Source: Micromonospora sp. C31 (GTDB lineage: Bacteria > Actinomycetota > Actinomycetes > Mycobacteriales > Micromonosporaceae). Taken from it: 64,000 bases of DNA. The DNA is taken from positions 620,001 through 684,000 of the forward strand of contig NZ_JAGPXN010000001.1 of NCBI RefSeq assembly GCF_018070575.1, given 5' to 3'. A program made the translations under genes and the position numbers. Positions 9,017-19,417 of the stretch are shown here, one piece after another. The notes under the pieces were generated by a model. The model did not search any database, was not told the DNA's origin, and saw nothing but the letters and a program-made list of their open reading frames with translations. The first letter of the stretch is position 1. The number at the start of each line of letters is the position of its first letter.

Positions 9017-10978
9017 TCATGCGGCCCCTCCGATCAGGACGGCGGCCAGGCCGATCAGCAGCGCCCCGGCCAGCACCCCGGCCGCCGCGCGCGGCAGCGC
9101 CGCGCGGTGCAGCGACGCCAGGCCGCCGCCGAGGCCGAGCGCGGCCCGGCCGCTGCCCTCGACCGCGCCGTCCACCACCACCTTGTCGGCCGTACGCGCC
9201 GCGCGCGCCAGCGCCTTCGTCGGGCGTACGACCAGGGCACGCTGGACGTCGTCGAGCCGGAACGCGGCGGCGAGGACCGGCCGCAGCGGGCCCAGCGCGC
9301 TCGCCGGGTCGGCGGCCGGGTCCCGCCGCCAGCGCAGCCAGGCGAGCCCCGCCCCGACGGCCAGCAGCGCCAGCGGCAGCAGCAGTTCCGGGCCGACGTG
9401 GATCAGGAGGTGTTCGCCGGCCGGCTCACCGGCGGTGGGCGTGAGCAGCAGCCGGCGGGCGAAGGCCCAGTTGAAGCCGGCGAGGCCGAGCAGGGCGGCC
9501 GGTACGGCGAGCAGCAGCAGCGGCCAGCGCATCACGGCGGGCGGGTCGTGCGGGTGGGCCAGCGGCAGCCGCGCCGCGCCGAGGAAGGTGCGCAGCAGCA
9601 GGCGGGTGGCGTACCAGGCGGTGACCGCCACGCCGACCAGCCCGGCCAGCCAGACCAGCCAGCCGACCCAGGTCGGGGCGGGGCCGGTGCCGTGCAGGGC
9701 GGCCTCCTGGGCGACGGTGAGCACGCCGTCCTTGCTCCAGAAGCCCGACAGCGGCGGTAGCCCGGCGAGCGCCCCGAGCCCGATCACCGTGCACCAGAAG
9801 GTGACCGGCATGCTGCGGCGCAGCCCGCCCATCCGGGACATCAGCGTGGTGCCGACGGCGTGGATGACCGCACCGGCGGCGAGGAACAGCAGGGCCTTGA
9901 AGGCGGCGTGGGTGAGCAGGTGGAACAGCGCGGCCGGCGGCGAGCCGACCGCCAGCGCGCCCGTCATGTAGCCGATCTGGGAGACCGTCGACCAGGCCAG
10001 CACCCGCTTGAGGTCGTCCTGGGCGGTGGCGGCGAACGCGCCGAGCAGCAGGGTGACCGAGGCCATCACGCCGAGCACGGCCAGCGCCACCGGGGTCGCC
10101 TCGAACAGCGGGTAGAGCCGGGTCACGGCGTACACGCCGGCGGCGACCATGGTGGCGGCGTGGATCAGCGCCGAGATCGGCGTCGGGCCGGCCATCGCGT
10201 CCGGCAGCCAGGTGTGCAGCGGGAACTGGGCGCTCTTGCCGGCCACCCCGGCGAGCAGCAGCAGGCAGGCGGCGGTCAGCGTACCGGCGGCGTGGTCGTG
10301 GGCGAGCACGTCGGCGATCCGGAAGGTGCCCGCCGAGACGCCGAGCAGCGCGATGCCGAGCAGGAAGCCGACGTCGCCGACCCGGGTCACCAGGAACGCC
10401 TTCATGGCGGCGGCCGGCGCCTCCGGCAGCCGGCGGTCGTGGGCGATGAGCAGGTAGGAGCAGATGCCCATCACCTCCCAGCCGACCAGCAGCAGGATCA
10501 GGTCGCCGGCGACCACCACCAGCAGCATGGCGGCGGTGAAGAGGCTGATCTGCGCCGCGTACGGCGGGTAGCGGTGGTCGGTGTCGACGTCGTCGTGCGG
10601 GCCCCGGCGCAGGTAGCCGATCGAATAGACCTGCACGGCCAGGGCGACCGCGGCGACCGCGACGGCGACCAGCGCGGCGGCGGAGTCCAGCCGCACCCCG
10701 AGACTCACCGTCAGCCCGCCCAGGTCCACCCAGGTCGCGGACGCCTCGGCGGGCCGGTCGAGGGTGACCAGCAGGGCGACGGCGAGCGCCAGCGCACCGG
10801 CCGCCCCCGCCACGCCGAGCGCGATCGCCATCTGCCGTGCCCGGGCCCCGCCGGGCCGGAACGACCCGGTCCCGCTGCCGTCGGCGTCGCGCGGAGCCGG
10901 CGGCAGCAGCAGGCCGAGCAGGCCCGCCACCAGCGGTACGCCGGGCAGCAGCGCGCCGATCAGGGTGGTCGTGCTCAC
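9017..10978 (-). CDS. nuoL: NADH-quinone oxidoreductase subunit L
   Basis: A 653-aa membrane subunit of complex I and the most distal proton pump. Visible landmarks are VYSIGYLRRGPHDD, VGWEVMGICSYLLIAHD, KSAQFPLHTWLPDAMAGPTP, SALIHAATMVAAGVY, ATAQDDLKRVLAWSTVSQIG and LAGLPPLSGFWSKDG. The C-terminal portion contains the expected long lateral-helix region and a final hydrophobic helix. The start is a GTG at 10978 that overlaps the nuoK stop (GTGA), implying translational coupling. Confidence 0.96.
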   Translation of the reverse strand: MSTTTLIGALLPGVPLVAGLLGLLLPPAPRDADGSGTGSFRPGGARARQMAIALGVAGAAGALALAVALLVTLDRPAEASATWVDLGGLTVSLGVRLDSAAALVAVAVAAVALAVQVYSIGYLRRGPHDDVDTDHRYPPYAAQISLFTAAMLLVVVAGDLILLLVGWEVMGICSYLLIAHDRRLPEAPAAAMKAFLVTRVGDVGFLLGIALLGVSAGTFRIADVLAHDHAAGTLTAACLLLLAGVAGKSAQFPLHTWLPDAMAGPTPISALIHAATMVAAGVYAVTRLYPLFEATPVALAVLGVMASVTLLLGAFAATAQDDLKRVLAWSTVSQIGYMTGALAVGSPPAALFHLLTHAAFKALLFLAAGAVIHAVGTTLMSRMGGLRRSMPVTFWCTVIGLGALAGLPPLSGFWSKDGVLTVAQEAALHGTGPAPTWVGWLVWLAGLVGVAVTAWYATRLLLRTFLGAARLPLAHPHDPPAVMRWPLLLLAVPAALLGLAGFNWAFARRLLLTPTAGEPAGEHLLIHVGPELLLPLALLAVGAGLAWLRWRRDPAADPASALGPLRPVLAAAFRLDDVQRALVVRPTKALARAARTADKVVVDGAVEGSGRAALGLGGGLASLHRAALPRAAAGVLAGALLIGLAAVLIGGAA

Positions 10979-11436
10979 CGTTCCCCCTCCGGGCGGTCGG
11001 CGGACCCGCGCCGGGCGTCCGCCCCGGCGGTGCTCCCGAACTCGCCCCCGACGCCGGCTCCGGTGCTGGCTCCGGCGGCTCCCGCGGTGGCTCCGGCGGT
11101 GGCTGGCTCGGCCGGACGGCCGGCCGGCGGACGCTCGGCCAACGGCACCTCGTCGACGGCGACGGTGGCCCGCAGCCGGTAGAGCTGGAGCACGATCGCC
11201 AGGCCGACCCCGATCTCGGCGGCGGCCAGCACGATCACGAAGAGCGCGAAGACCTGCCCGCCGTGCGGCAGGTGCGCGCGCACGGTGGTGTCGGCGGTGA
11301 TCAGGATCAGGTTGACCGCGTTGAGCATCAGCTCGACAGCCATCAGCACCAGCACCGCGTTGCGGCGGCGCAGCACGCCGTAGATGCCCAGGCCGAACAG
11401 CAGCGCGGCGGTGACGTACGGGATGACGGGTCTCAC
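10975..11436 (-). CDS. nuoK: NADH-quinone oxidoreductase subunit K with C-terminal extension
   Basis: A 153-aa small membrane subunit of complex I. The first 100 residues are a normal NuoK with three helices and the charged transmembrane residues in MAVELMLNAVNL and VLAAAEIGVGLAIVL, both needed for proton transfer in the family. The usual length is about 99-105 aa. Here about 50 extra residues follow, rich in Pro, Ala and Gly (PPAGRPAEPATAGATAG onward). The GTG start at 11436 overlaps the end of nuoJ, and the stop overlaps the start of nuoL. The tail is unexplained and resembles those on other subunits of this locus. Confidence 0.93.
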   Translation of the reverse strand: MRPVIPYVTAALLFGLGIYGVLRRRNAVLVLMAVELMLNAVNLILITADTTVRAHLPHGGQVFALFVIVLAAAEIGVGLAIVLQLYRLRATVAVDEVPLAERPPAGRPAEPATAGATAGAAGASTGAGVGGEFGSTAGADARRGSADRPEGER

Positions 11437-12044
11437 CGCGACCGCCCGCCGTCGTCGCCCGGACGCCGGCCGCCGACCGCCGGGCCGGACCGGCCCGTGC
11501 CCGGCCCGGCGGTGCGGGACCCGGCGGGGCCCGGCTCCGCGGCCTTCGGCCGGCCGATGTCGGGGCGGGAAATCACGATGGCGCCGACCAGGGCGGCCAG
11601 CAGCAGCACCGAGAGCACCTCGAAGGGGAGCACCCAGCTGCGGAAGATCTGGTCGCCGAGGCGTTCGGCGGTGCCCGCCTCGGGCAGTTCCACGGCCGTC
11701 CACCGGTACGCGTCGACCAGCAGGGCGGCCAGCCCGAGGCCGGTGCCGCCGCCGATCAGTGCCGCGGCCCAGCCGGGCCGGTCCAGGTCGTCGGAGGCGC
11801 CGATCGGGGCGCGGGTGAGCATCACCGCGAAGAGCAGCAGCACCACCACCGCGCCGACATAGATCAGCACCTGCACCCAGGCCACCAGCTCGGCGGTGAG
11901 CACCAGGTACATCCCGGCCAGCGCGCCGAGGCAGAGCACCAGGTAGAGGCCGGCCCGGACCAGGTGCCGGGTGGCGACCACCAGCGCCCCCGAACCGACC
12001 GCCAGCGCGCCGAGGGCGAGCAGCAGCACGTCCGCACCGGTCAT
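11433..12044 (-). CDS. nuoJ: NADH-quinone oxidoreductase subunit J
   Basis: A 203-aa membrane subunit of complex I with five helices. The signature [20 protein letters not shown] contains the pi-bulge helix TM3 seen in NuoJ. The last 35 residues ([13 protein letters not shown] onward) are a low-complexity Gly/Pro/Arg tail after the final helix. The ATG at 12044 overlaps the nuoI stop by 4 bases (ATGA), and its own stop overlaps nuoK, so I-J-K-L are translationally linked. Confidence 0.94.
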   Translation of the reverse strand: MTGADVLLLALGALAVGSGALVVATRHLVRAGLYLVLCLGALAGMYLVLTAELVAWVQVLIYVGAVVVLLLFAVMLTRAPIGASDDLDRPGWAAALIGGGTGLGLAALLVDAYRWTAVELPEAGTAERLGDQIFRSWVLPFEVLSVLLLAALVGAIVISRPDIGRPKAAEPGPAGSRTAGPGTGRSGPAVGGRRPGDDGGRSR

Positions 12045-12658
12045 GCGCCGGCCTCGGGCTCGGGGCGTACGACCGGCGCGGCGGGACGGGCGGCGGGCGC
12101 GGCCGGAATCGCGGCCTTGCGCGCGGCGGCGGTCTCCTCCTTCGCCGGCTCACCGTTCGGGTCGTGCGCGGGCGGCGGCGGCACGGTGCCCATCCACTGC
12201 CCGAGGTGGTCCTTGTCGTGCAGCAGGTCCTTGATGTCGTACTCGGAGTATTCGAACTCCGGCGACCAGTAGAGGGCGTCGAAGGGGCAGACCTCCACGC
12301 AGATGCCGCAGTACATGCAGAGCGAGAAGTCGATGTCGAACTTGTCGAGCACGTTGCGCTGGCGGGGGCGGGCGGCGCCGGGCACCGCCACCTCCTCCTT
12401 GTGCGAGTCGATGTAGATGCACCAGTCCGGACACTCCCGGGCGCACAGCATGCAGACCGTGCAGTTCTCCTCCAGCAGCGCGATCACCCCGCGCGAGCGG
12501 GGTGGCAGCTCGGGGGCGACGTCCGGGTACTGCTGGGTGGTCGAGCGGCGGGTCATCGTCTTCAACGTGACCGCGAGCCCCTTCACCAGTCCCGCGCCCG
12601 GCAGGCCACGGTCTCCGCCGGTGCCGCCCGGCTCGCTGCGCTCGCTGCGGTCGGTCAT
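12041..12658 (-). CDS. nuoI: NADH-quinone oxidoreductase subunit I (two 4Fe-4S clusters)
   Basis: A 205-aa peripheral iron-sulfur subunit of complex I that carries clusters N6a and N6b toward the quinone site. Two ferredoxin motifs are intact, [15 protein letters not shown] and [16 protein letters not shown]. The N-terminus ([15 protein letters not shown]) is the usual membrane-surface amphipathic helix. About 40 C-terminal residues form a Pro/Ala-rich tail ([18 protein letters not shown]). The start is the ATG at 12658. A second ATG 9 bases upstream is possible, and neither has a strong ribosome-binding site. It is the first gene of the nuoIJKLMN unit and is divergent from the Uma2 gene, with 102 bp between. 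Confidence 0.95.
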   Translation of the reverse strand: MTDRSERSEPGGTGGDRGLPGAGLVKGLAVTLKTMTRRSTTQQYPDVAPELPPRSRGVIALLEENCTVCMLCARECPDWCIYIDSHKEEVAVPGAARPRQRNVLDKFDIDFSLCMYCGICVEVCPFDALYWSPEFEYSEYDIKDLLHDKDHLGQWMGTVPPPPAHDPNGEPAKEETAAARKAAIPAAPAARPAAPVVRPEPEAGA

Positions 12659-12760
12659 GCCGACCATCCTGCCCTGTGGCCGCGGCGCGCGCGACCACCA
12701 CCCGGGGTCGGTGCGGGTAGCGTGACCCCGGGGAGAACGACGCACCGGAAAGGGCTCGCC

Positions 12761-13333
12761 ATGACCGCCGCGCTGCAGGGCGACTGTCCGCCGCCGGGCG
12801 GGTGGACGGTCGACGACCTCGACCGCCTGCCCGACGACGGCCGCCGCCACGAACTCCTGGACGGAAGCCTCATCGTGTCGCCCTCCCCCACGCGACTCCA
12901 CCAGTCGATCGCCGGTCGCCTCATGGCCGCGCTCGAGGAGACCTGCCCCGCCGACCTAGACGTCACGCAGGGCGTCGAGGTGCGGCTCTCCCGCACCCGG
13001 GCGTTCATCCCAGACGTGCTGGTCACGGAGCTGGACGCGGCCTCGCGCAACCCCTCGCACTACCTGCCCCACGAGGTGATGCTGGTGGTCGAAATCGTCT
13101 CGGAGGGGTCGCGGAGCATCGACCGGGTGCTCAAGCCCGCGCTCTACGCGGAGGCCGACATCCCCTACTTCTGGCGGATCGAGACCGAGTCCGGGATCGT
13201 CGTGCACACCCACAAGCTCGACCCGGCGAAGCGCGTCTACGTCGAGCAGGCCCGGATGACCGACGGCGTCCTCGTCCCGGAGCCGTGGGAGATCGACATC
13301 CCGCTCGGCAGGATCACGCCCCGGTCCCGCTGA
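12761..13333 (+). CDS. Uma2-family (DUF820) putative restriction-like nuclease
   Basis: A 190-aa protein of the Uma2 family, which has a PD-(D/E)XK nuclease-like fold and is abundant in actinobacteria and cyanobacteria with unproven function. Visible motifs are [17 protein letters not shown], the acidic [10 protein letters not shown] strand (catalytic Asp candidate), [17 protein letters not shown] (E-x-V motif) and [17 protein letters not shown], which supplies the Lys. The ATG at 12761 is chosen by homology of the N-terminus. A TAGCGT box at 12718-12723 could be its -10 element. Its 3' end overlaps the convergent SnoaL-like gene by 20 bp. It splits the nuo locus. Confidence 0.85.
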   Translation: MTAALQGDCPPPGGWTVDDLDRLPDDGRRHELLDGSLIVSPSPTRLHQSIAGRLMAALEETCPADLDVTQGVEVRLSRTRAFIPDVLVTELDAASRNPSHYLPHEVMLVVEIVSEGSRSIDRVLKPALYAEADIPYFWRIETESGIVVHTHKLDPAKRVYVEQARMTDGVLVPEPWEIDIPLGRITPRSR

Positions 13334-13745
13334 TCCCGCCCGCCGGGGGGAGCATCTCCACGCCGAGCTGCTGGAGGAGCTGGAACAGCTCGTTGCAGCT
13401 CCACACGTCGACGATCCGGCCCGCGTCGTCGAAGCGCAGGAAGCTCGCCCCCGAATAGCTGACCACCTGCCCGGTCGCCGGCACCGGGCCGAACGGCCCG
13501 GCGTGGGTGCCCGCCGCACGCCAGTGCACCGCCACCCGCTCCCCGGCGGCCACCACGTCCACGATCTTGTAGCGCAGGTCCGGGAAGGCGGCCCGGCGTT
13601 CCCGGTGCCACGCCAGCGTCGCCTCCGGGCCGGCCCCGCCCAGCCCCGGGCACTCCGGCCCGACCAGCTCGTACGCGGACTCCTCCCGCACGCCGTTCCA
13701 CACGTCGGCGATGAAGCGTCGGGCCGCCGCCTCCACATCGATCAT
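13314..13745 (-). CDS. SnoaL-like / NTF2-fold polyketide cyclase family protein
   Basis: A 143-aa single-domain protein of the SnoaL-like (NTF2) fold. The helix FIADVWNGVREESAYELV, WHRERRAAFPDLRYKIVDVVAAGERVAVHW and the closing SFLRFDDAGRIVDVWSCNEL are the classic ester-cyclase-type pattern. Members bind or convert small hydrophobic molecules; no substrate can be given. It starts at an ATG at 13745. Its 3' end overlaps the convergent Uma2 gene, so it probably shares no operon. Confidence 0.85.
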   Translation of the reverse strand: MIDVEAAARRFIADVWNGVREESAYELVGPECPGLGGAGPEATLAWHRERRAAFPDLRYKIVDVVAAGERVAVHWRAAGTHAGPFGPVPATGQVVSYSGASFLRFDDAGRIVDVWSCNELFQLLQQLGVEMLPPAGGISGTGA

Positions 13746-13911
13746 GGCGGCAGCCTAACCGCCGGCCGGGCCGGGCCGGGCGGCCGAGCGCCGGCGGGTG
13801 CGGGGGTGCCGGTGCCGGTGGCCGACGACGTGCTGGTCGGCACTCGGCGCGCCCGGAGGCGGCGCAGCCGCCATGATGGAACCAGAAACGAGCGACGGTG
13901 GAGGGGCGGGC

Positions 13912-15015
<1,104 letters not shown>

Positions 15016-15065
15016 CCGGATCGCCCCGCACCCGGGATGTGCTGGGCTGGGCTCGGACCGAGGTG

Positions 15066-15117
15066 TTAGGAAGGGCCCCTTCCTATACAGAATGCGTTAA
15101 CAAGGTGCCCTTCCTTA
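15066..15117 (-). repeat. 52-bp interspersed repeat, copy A
   Basis: A MITE-like element with near-perfect 11-bp inverted ends (TAAGGAAGGGC and GCCCTTCCTAA read on the minus strand) around GTTAAC and CTGTATAG. It is 50/52 identical, in inverted orientation, to the copy at 24797-24848. It sits between the convergent stops of the GST and nuoH genes. Confidence 0.9.
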
Positions 15118-15132
15118 CCGGGGTACGCGTTC

Positions 15133-16095
15133 CTACAGTGCGATCCGGACGGCGGCCGTGAGGACGAGCTGGCCCAGGGAGACGGGCACCAGGACGAGCC
15201 AGCAGAGGCGCTGGAGCTGGTCCTCGCGCAACCGGGGGTAGGACACCCGGATCCAGATGATCAGGAACGAGACGGCGAAGACCTTCAACAGGGTCCACAG
15301 CCAGCCGAGCTGCGCGTCGGCGAACGGGCCCTGCCAGCCGCCGAGGAAGAGCACGGTGGTGAGCGCGGCGATCACCACGATGCCGACGTACTCGGCGAGC
15401 AGGAAGAACGCGAACCGCAGGCCCGTGTACTCCGTCATGTAGCCGAAGACCAGCTCCGAGTCGGCGACCGGCATGTCGAACGGCGGGCGGCGGATCTCCG
15501 CGAGCCCGGCGAGGAAGAAGACGACCATGGCGGGGGCCTGCCAGAGCAGCCACCACGGCTGCCACGCCTCGACGATGCCGGAGAGGCTGAGGGTGCCGGC
15601 CGCCATCGCCACCGAGGCGGCGGCCAGCACCAGCGGCAGCTCGTAGCCGAGCAGCTGGGCCGCCCCGCGCAGGCCCCCGAGGAGGCTGTACTTGTTGGCC
15701 GACGCCCACGCCGACATCAGCACCGCCACGACGCCCACGCCCACGACGGCCAGCACGAAGAACAGGCCGATGTCCAGCGGCTGCCCGACCAGGTCGTCGG
15801 GGCCGAGCGGGATCACCAGCAGGACCAGCAGGTAGGGCACGAGGGCGACGGCCGGGGCGAGCCGGAACACCGCCCGGTCCGCCGCCCGGGGCGTGACGTC
15901 CTCCTTCTGCACGAACTTCACGCCGTCGGCGACCAGCTGGGCCCAGCCGTGGAAGCCGCCCGCGTACATGGGGCCGAGCCGGCCCTGCATGTGCGCCATC
16001 ACCTTGTGCTCGGCCTGCCCGACCAGCAACGGCAGGGTGAGGAAGGCGACGAGCACGCCGCCCACCCGGATGACCAGCTCCAACCACAGGGGCAT
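15133..16095 (-). CDS. nuoH: NADH-quinone oxidoreductase subunit H
   Basis: A 320-aa membrane subunit of complex I that links the quinone cavity to the antiporter modules. Landmarks are AEHKVMAHMQGRLGPMYAG (loop 1), VQKEDVTPRAADRAVFRLAP, SANKYSLLGGLRGAAQLLGYE and AEIRRPPFDMPVADSELV followed by EYTGLRFAFFLLAEY. The PFDMPVADSEL segment departs from the common PFDLPEAEQEL: the first Glu is Val and the second is Asp. The ATG at 16095 shares one base with the nuoC stop (TGATG), so the pair is translationally coupled. Confidence 0.95.
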   Translation of the reverse strand: MPLWLELVIRVGGVLVAFLTLPLLVGQAEHKVMAHMQGRLGPMYAGGFHGWAQLVADGVKFVQKEDVTPRAADRAVFRLAPAVALVPYLLVLLVIPLGPDDLVGQPLDIGLFFVLAVVGVGVVAVLMSAWASANKYSLLGGLRGAAQLLGYELPLVLAAASVAMAAGTLSLSGIVEAWQPWWLLWQAPAMVVFFLAGLAEIRRPPFDMPVADSELVFGYMTEYTGLRFAFFLLAEYVGIVVIAALTTVLFLGGWQGPFADAQLGWLWTLLKVFAVSFLIIWIRVSYPRLREDQLQRLCWLVLVPVSLGQLVLTAAVRIAL

Positions 16096-16910
16096 CAGGG
16101 CGTACCTCCGTCGTCGCCGGACCGCTCCGACGCGGCTGGCCCCTGCGGTGCCGGCGGGTCCGCCGGACCTGCGGCGGCCGGGCCGGGCGGCGCCGGGCCG
16201 TCGGCGGTGGCGGTGGGCCGGGCGGTACGGGGTGGACGGGCCCCCGGAGCCGGTCGGGCAGGCCGCTCCCGGGCCGGGCGGGCCGGGGTGCCGCCGCGCG
16301 GCCCCTCCCCGACCCCGCCCGCGCCGGCCGGCGTCGGCGTCGTACCCCACTCCCCCGGTGCGGGCACGCCCGGCGGGCGGATCGGCCGTCGCCCGCCGCC
16401 GGCCTCGGACTCGCCCGGTTCCTTGGCACCCGGCCACGGCTTCGCCACCCGGGACGCGAGCACGAACTCCTTGCGCAGCGGGTGCCCCTCGAACTCGGGC
16501 GGCAGCAGCAGCGGCGTCAGCCCGGCGTGGCCGGGAAAGTCGATGCCGAACATCTCGTGCGTCTCCCGCTCGTGCCACGCCGCACCCGGGTAGACGTCGA
16601 CCACCGAGGCGACCGCCGGGGCTTCCCGGGGCACCCGGGTGCGCAGCAGGAGCCCGTGGCGGCGGGTGGTGGACCAGAGGTGCGCCACCACGTCGAAGCC
16701 ACCGGCGAGTTCGTCGACGGCGGAGAGCCAGTCGAAGTAGTCGCAGGCCAGCTCGGCGTCGTCGCGGGCCGCGCGGAGCGCGTCCGGCCAGTTCACCGGC
16801 GGCACGTCGACGGTGGCGCGGGCATGCGCCTGGCCGCCGGAGACCGCCGGGGTCACCTCGGCGGGCGCGAGCAGCGCGACCATCCGCTGGCCGACCTCTT
16901 CCGGAGTCAT
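16095..16910 (-). CDS. nuoC: NADH-quinone oxidoreductase subunit C with long Pro-rich tail
   Basis: A 271-aa protein. The first 165 residues form the 30-kDa (NuoC) domain of complex I, with the signature HERETHEMFGIDFPGHAGL and the closing HPLRKEFVL. The remaining 105 residues are a low-complexity Pro/Ala/Gly/Arg tail with no recognisable fold. NuoC normally docks on NuoD; in many bacteria the two are fused or adjacent, yet no nuoD is present here. The ATG at 16910 is followed by a plausible N-terminus (MTPEEVGQRMVALL). The gene is divergent from a dehydrogenase gene (78 bp) and coupled to nuoH. Confidence 0.9.
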   Translation of the reverse strand: MTPEEVGQRMVALLAPAEVTPAVSGGQAHARATVDVPPVNWPDALRAARDDAELACDYFDWLSAVDELAGGFDVVAHLWSTTRRHGLLLRTRVPREAPAVASVVDVYPGAAWHERETHEMFGIDFPGHAGLTPLLLPPEFEGHPLRKEFVLASRVAKPWPGAKEPGESEAGGGRRPIRPPGVPAPGEWGTTPTPAGAGGVGEGPRGGTPARPARERPARPAPGARPPRTARPTATADGPAPPGPAAAGPADPPAPQGPAASERSGDDGGTP

Positions 16911-16988
16911 GCCGCTGATCCTAGGGGTGGGGTGGGAGATGTGGGGCTTTGGCGGCGGAGGGGACGGGCGGCGGGGAAGGATGGGGGC

Positions 16989-18035
16989 GTGCGCGCTGTG
17001 ACTGTCTGCCCAGGGGTCGCCGACTCACTGCGGCTGGTCGAGGACCATCCGGAGCCGCTGCCCGAGGAGGGTGCGATCCTGGTCGAGGCCCTGGCGGTGG
17101 GGATCTGCGGCACCGACCACGAGATCATCGCCGGCGGGTACGGCGAGGCGCCGCCCGGCGCGGACCGGCTGGTGCTGGGGCACGAGTCGCTGGGTCGGGT
17201 GCTGGAGGACCCGTCCGGCACCCTGCAACCCGGCGACCTGGTGGCGGGCGTCGTCCGGCACCCCGACCCGGTGCCCTGCCCGAACTGCGCGGTCGGCGAG
17301 TGGGACATGTGCCGCAACGGCCGGTTCACCGAGCACGGCATCAAGGCCCTGCCCGGCTTCGCCCGGGACCGTTGGCGGCTGCCACCCCGGTTCGCCGTGG
17401 GGTTGGACCGCTCCCTCGCCCCGGTCGGCATGCTGCTGGAACCCACCAGCGTGGTGGCGAAGGCGTGGGAGCACATCGAGCGGATCGGCGGCCGCGCCGA
17501 GTGGCAGCCGCGGACGGTGCTGGTCACCGGGGCCGGGCCGATCGGCCTGCTGGCCGCGCTGCTGGCCACGCAGCGCGGGCTCGCCGTGCACGTGCTGGAC
17601 CGCAACACCACCGGGCCGAAACCGGGTCTGGTACGGGCGCTCGGCGCGACCTACCACACCGGGTCCGTCTGCGATCTGGACTTCGAGCCGGACGTGGTGC
17701 TGGAGTGCACCGGGGCGCCGGTCGTCGTCCTCGACGTGATGTACAAGGTCGCGCCGACCGGCATCGTCTGCCTGACCGGCGTCTCCAGCGGCGGGCGGAC
17801 CATCGACCTCGACGCCGGGGCGCTCAACCGCGCCCTGGTGCTGGAGAACAACGTGGTCTTCGGCTCGGTGAACGCCAACCGCCGGCACTGGGACCTCGCC
17901 GCCGCGGCGCTGGCCCGAGCCGACCCCTCCTGGCTCGACGCGCTGATCACCCGCCGCGTGCCGGTGGAGGCGTACACCGAGGCGTACACCCCCGAACCGG
18001 ACGACATCAAGGTGGTGCTGGAGTTCGGCTCCTGA
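16989..18035 (+). CDS. Glucose 1-dehydrogenase-like zinc alcohol dehydrogenase
   Basis: A 348-aa medium-chain dehydrogenase/reductase that resembles archaeal and bacterial glucose dehydrogenases. The catalytic zinc site is suggested by VGICGTDHEI and LVLGHESLG, and a structural zinc loop by PCPNCAVGEWDMC, which has fewer Cys than usual. The Rossmann motif TGAGPIGLLAALLA then binds NAD(P). The segment LEPTSVVAKAWEH is typical of glucose dehydrogenases. The GTG at 16989 follows GGAAGGATGGGGGC. Sugar specificity is inferred from family resemblance. It is divergent from nuoC and nearly abuts the convergent DUF2252 gene. Confidence 0.85.
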   Translation: MRAVTVCPGVADSLRLVEDHPEPLPEEGAILVEALAVGICGTDHEIIAGGYGEAPPGADRLVLGHESLGRVLEDPSGTLQPGDLVAGVVRHPDPVPCPNCAVGEWDMCRNGRFTEHGIKALPGFARDRWRLPPRFAVGLDRSLAPVGMLLEPTSVVAKAWEHIERIGGRAEWQPRTVLVTGAGPIGLLAALLATQRGLAVHVLDRNTTGPKPGLVRALGATYHTGSVCDLDFEPDVVLECTGAPVVVLDVMYKVAPTGIVCLTGVSSGGRTIDLDAGALNRALVLENNVVFGSVNANRRHWDLAAAALARADPSWLDALITRRVPVEAYTEAYTPEPDDIKVVLEFGS

Positions 18036-18041
18036 CCCCGC

Positions 18042-19358
18042 TCAGAGGCCGGGCAGCCGGCCGTTGCGGAACAGGTCGACGAAGAGCTGGTGGTCCTGCC
18101 GGGCGCGGACGCCGTACGCGTGGGCGAAGTCGACCAGGTGCGCCACGAAGCCCGCCTCGTCGGTGTCCACCGCCGCCACGATCGCCTCCTCGGTGGAGTA
18201 GTCGACCAGGTCGTGGCTGGACTCGTCGTCGGCCACCGAGTGCATCCGGGCGACCGCCCGGCCCAGGTCGGCGAGCACCCCGGCCAGTTCCTCCGGCTCG
18301 TTCACGTCGGCCCAGTCGAGGTCGGCCGCGTACGGGGAGACCTCGGCGACGAGCTGGCCGGCCCCGTCCAGCTCGGTGAAGCCCAGCCACGGGTCGGCGT
18401 GCGCCTGGAGTGCGCGCTGCGACTCGGCGGTGCGGTGCCCCTGGTGCTGGAAGTAGCCCGCGACCGACTCGTCGGCGATGTGCCGGGCCACCGCCGGCAC
18501 CTGGGCCTGCTTCATGTAGATGACGACGTCGTTCTCCAGCGCCTCGGTGTGCCCCTCCAACAGCAGGTTGTACGACGGCAGCCCGGCCGAGCCGATGCCC
18601 ACTCCCTTGCGCAGCACCACGTCCTTGATGTGCGTGGCCACCGGACGGAACTGGGCGGAGGAGGCCGGCAGCGTGCCGAGGTAGTCCTCGAACGCGGCGC
18701 AGACCCGCTCCCGGGTCTCGGCGTCGACCTCGAAGACGCCGTCGCCCAGCGAGAACCTGCGCTCGTAGTTGTCGATGGTGGTCTGCGTGGCGAGCAGGTC
18801 GACCCGGGTGTTGAGCCGCGCCTGCTGGAGCACCCGGCGCAGCACGCCGTCGGCGTTGTCCAGGGTGATCGAGCCGATCGCGTCGTCGCCACCGGCGGCG
18901 ATGGCCCGCAGCTCGGTCAGGTACGACTGCGCGAAGCCGGTGACCAGGTCGCTGATCGCCCGGTCGGAGAGCGCCTTGGCGTAGCCGAGCAGCGCCACGC
19001 TCGCGGCGAGCCGCTTCAGGTCCCAGCTGAACGGCCCCACGTACGCCTCGTCGAAGTCGTTGACGTTGAACACGAGCTGCCCGGACGCGTTCATGTACGT
19101 GCCGAAGTTCTCCGCGTGCAGGTCGCCGTGGATCCACACCCGGCCGGTGCGGTCGTCGAGGAACCGGTCGTCGGCGAAGTCACCGACCTGGTCGGCGTAG
19201 AAGAGCGAGGCGCTGCCCCGGTAGAAGGCGAACGGCGACGCGGCCATCTTGCGGAACTTGCGGCGGAAGGCGGCCGGGTCGAGAGCCATCGACGCGCCGA
19301 ACTCCTCGGTGAGCACGTCGACGATGTGGGCGGAACGCTGGTCGGCGGAGTGGTTCAT
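18042..19358 (-). CDS. DUF2252 protein (kinase-like fold)
   Basis: A 438-aa cytoplasmic protein of the DUF2252 family, which is common in actinobacteria. It has a phosphotransferase-like core: SPFAFYRGSASLFYAD and then WIHGDLHAENFGTYM, resembling the H-x-D-x-x-x-x-N catalytic loop of aminoglycoside-phosphotransferase-like kinases, with VFNVNDFDEAYVGPFSWDLKRLA as the DFD metal loop. YLKVGIG-type motifs appear as VLRKGVGIGSAGLPSYNLLLEG. The substrate is unknown. It lies 59 bp downstream of nuoB on the same strand and may share its transcript. Confidence 0.88.
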   Translation of the reverse strand: MNHSADQRSAHIVDVLTEEFGASMALDPAAFRRKFRKMAASPFAFYRGSASLFYADQVGDFADDRFLDDRTGRVWIHGDLHAENFGTYMNASGQLVFNVNDFDEAYVGPFSWDLKRLAASVALLGYAKALSDRAISDLVTGFAQSYLTELRAIAAGGDDAIGSITLDNADGVLRRVLQQARLNTRVDLLATQTTIDNYERRFSLGDGVFEVDAETRERVCAAFEDYLGTLPASSAQFRPVATHIKDVVLRKGVGIGSAGLPSYNLLLEGHTEALENDVVIYMKQAQVPAVARHIADESVAGYFQHQGHRTAESQRALQAHADPWLGFTELDGAGQLVAEVSPYAADLDWADVNEPEELAGVLADLGRAVARMHSVADDESSHDLVDYSTEEAIVAAVDTDEAGFVAHLVDFAHAYGVRARQDHQLFVDLFRNGRLPGL

Positions 19359-19417
19359 GGTGCGCAGGCTAGCCCCCGCCGGCCAGCCCGGGCCCTCGTC
19401 CGACCGGACGGTACGGC

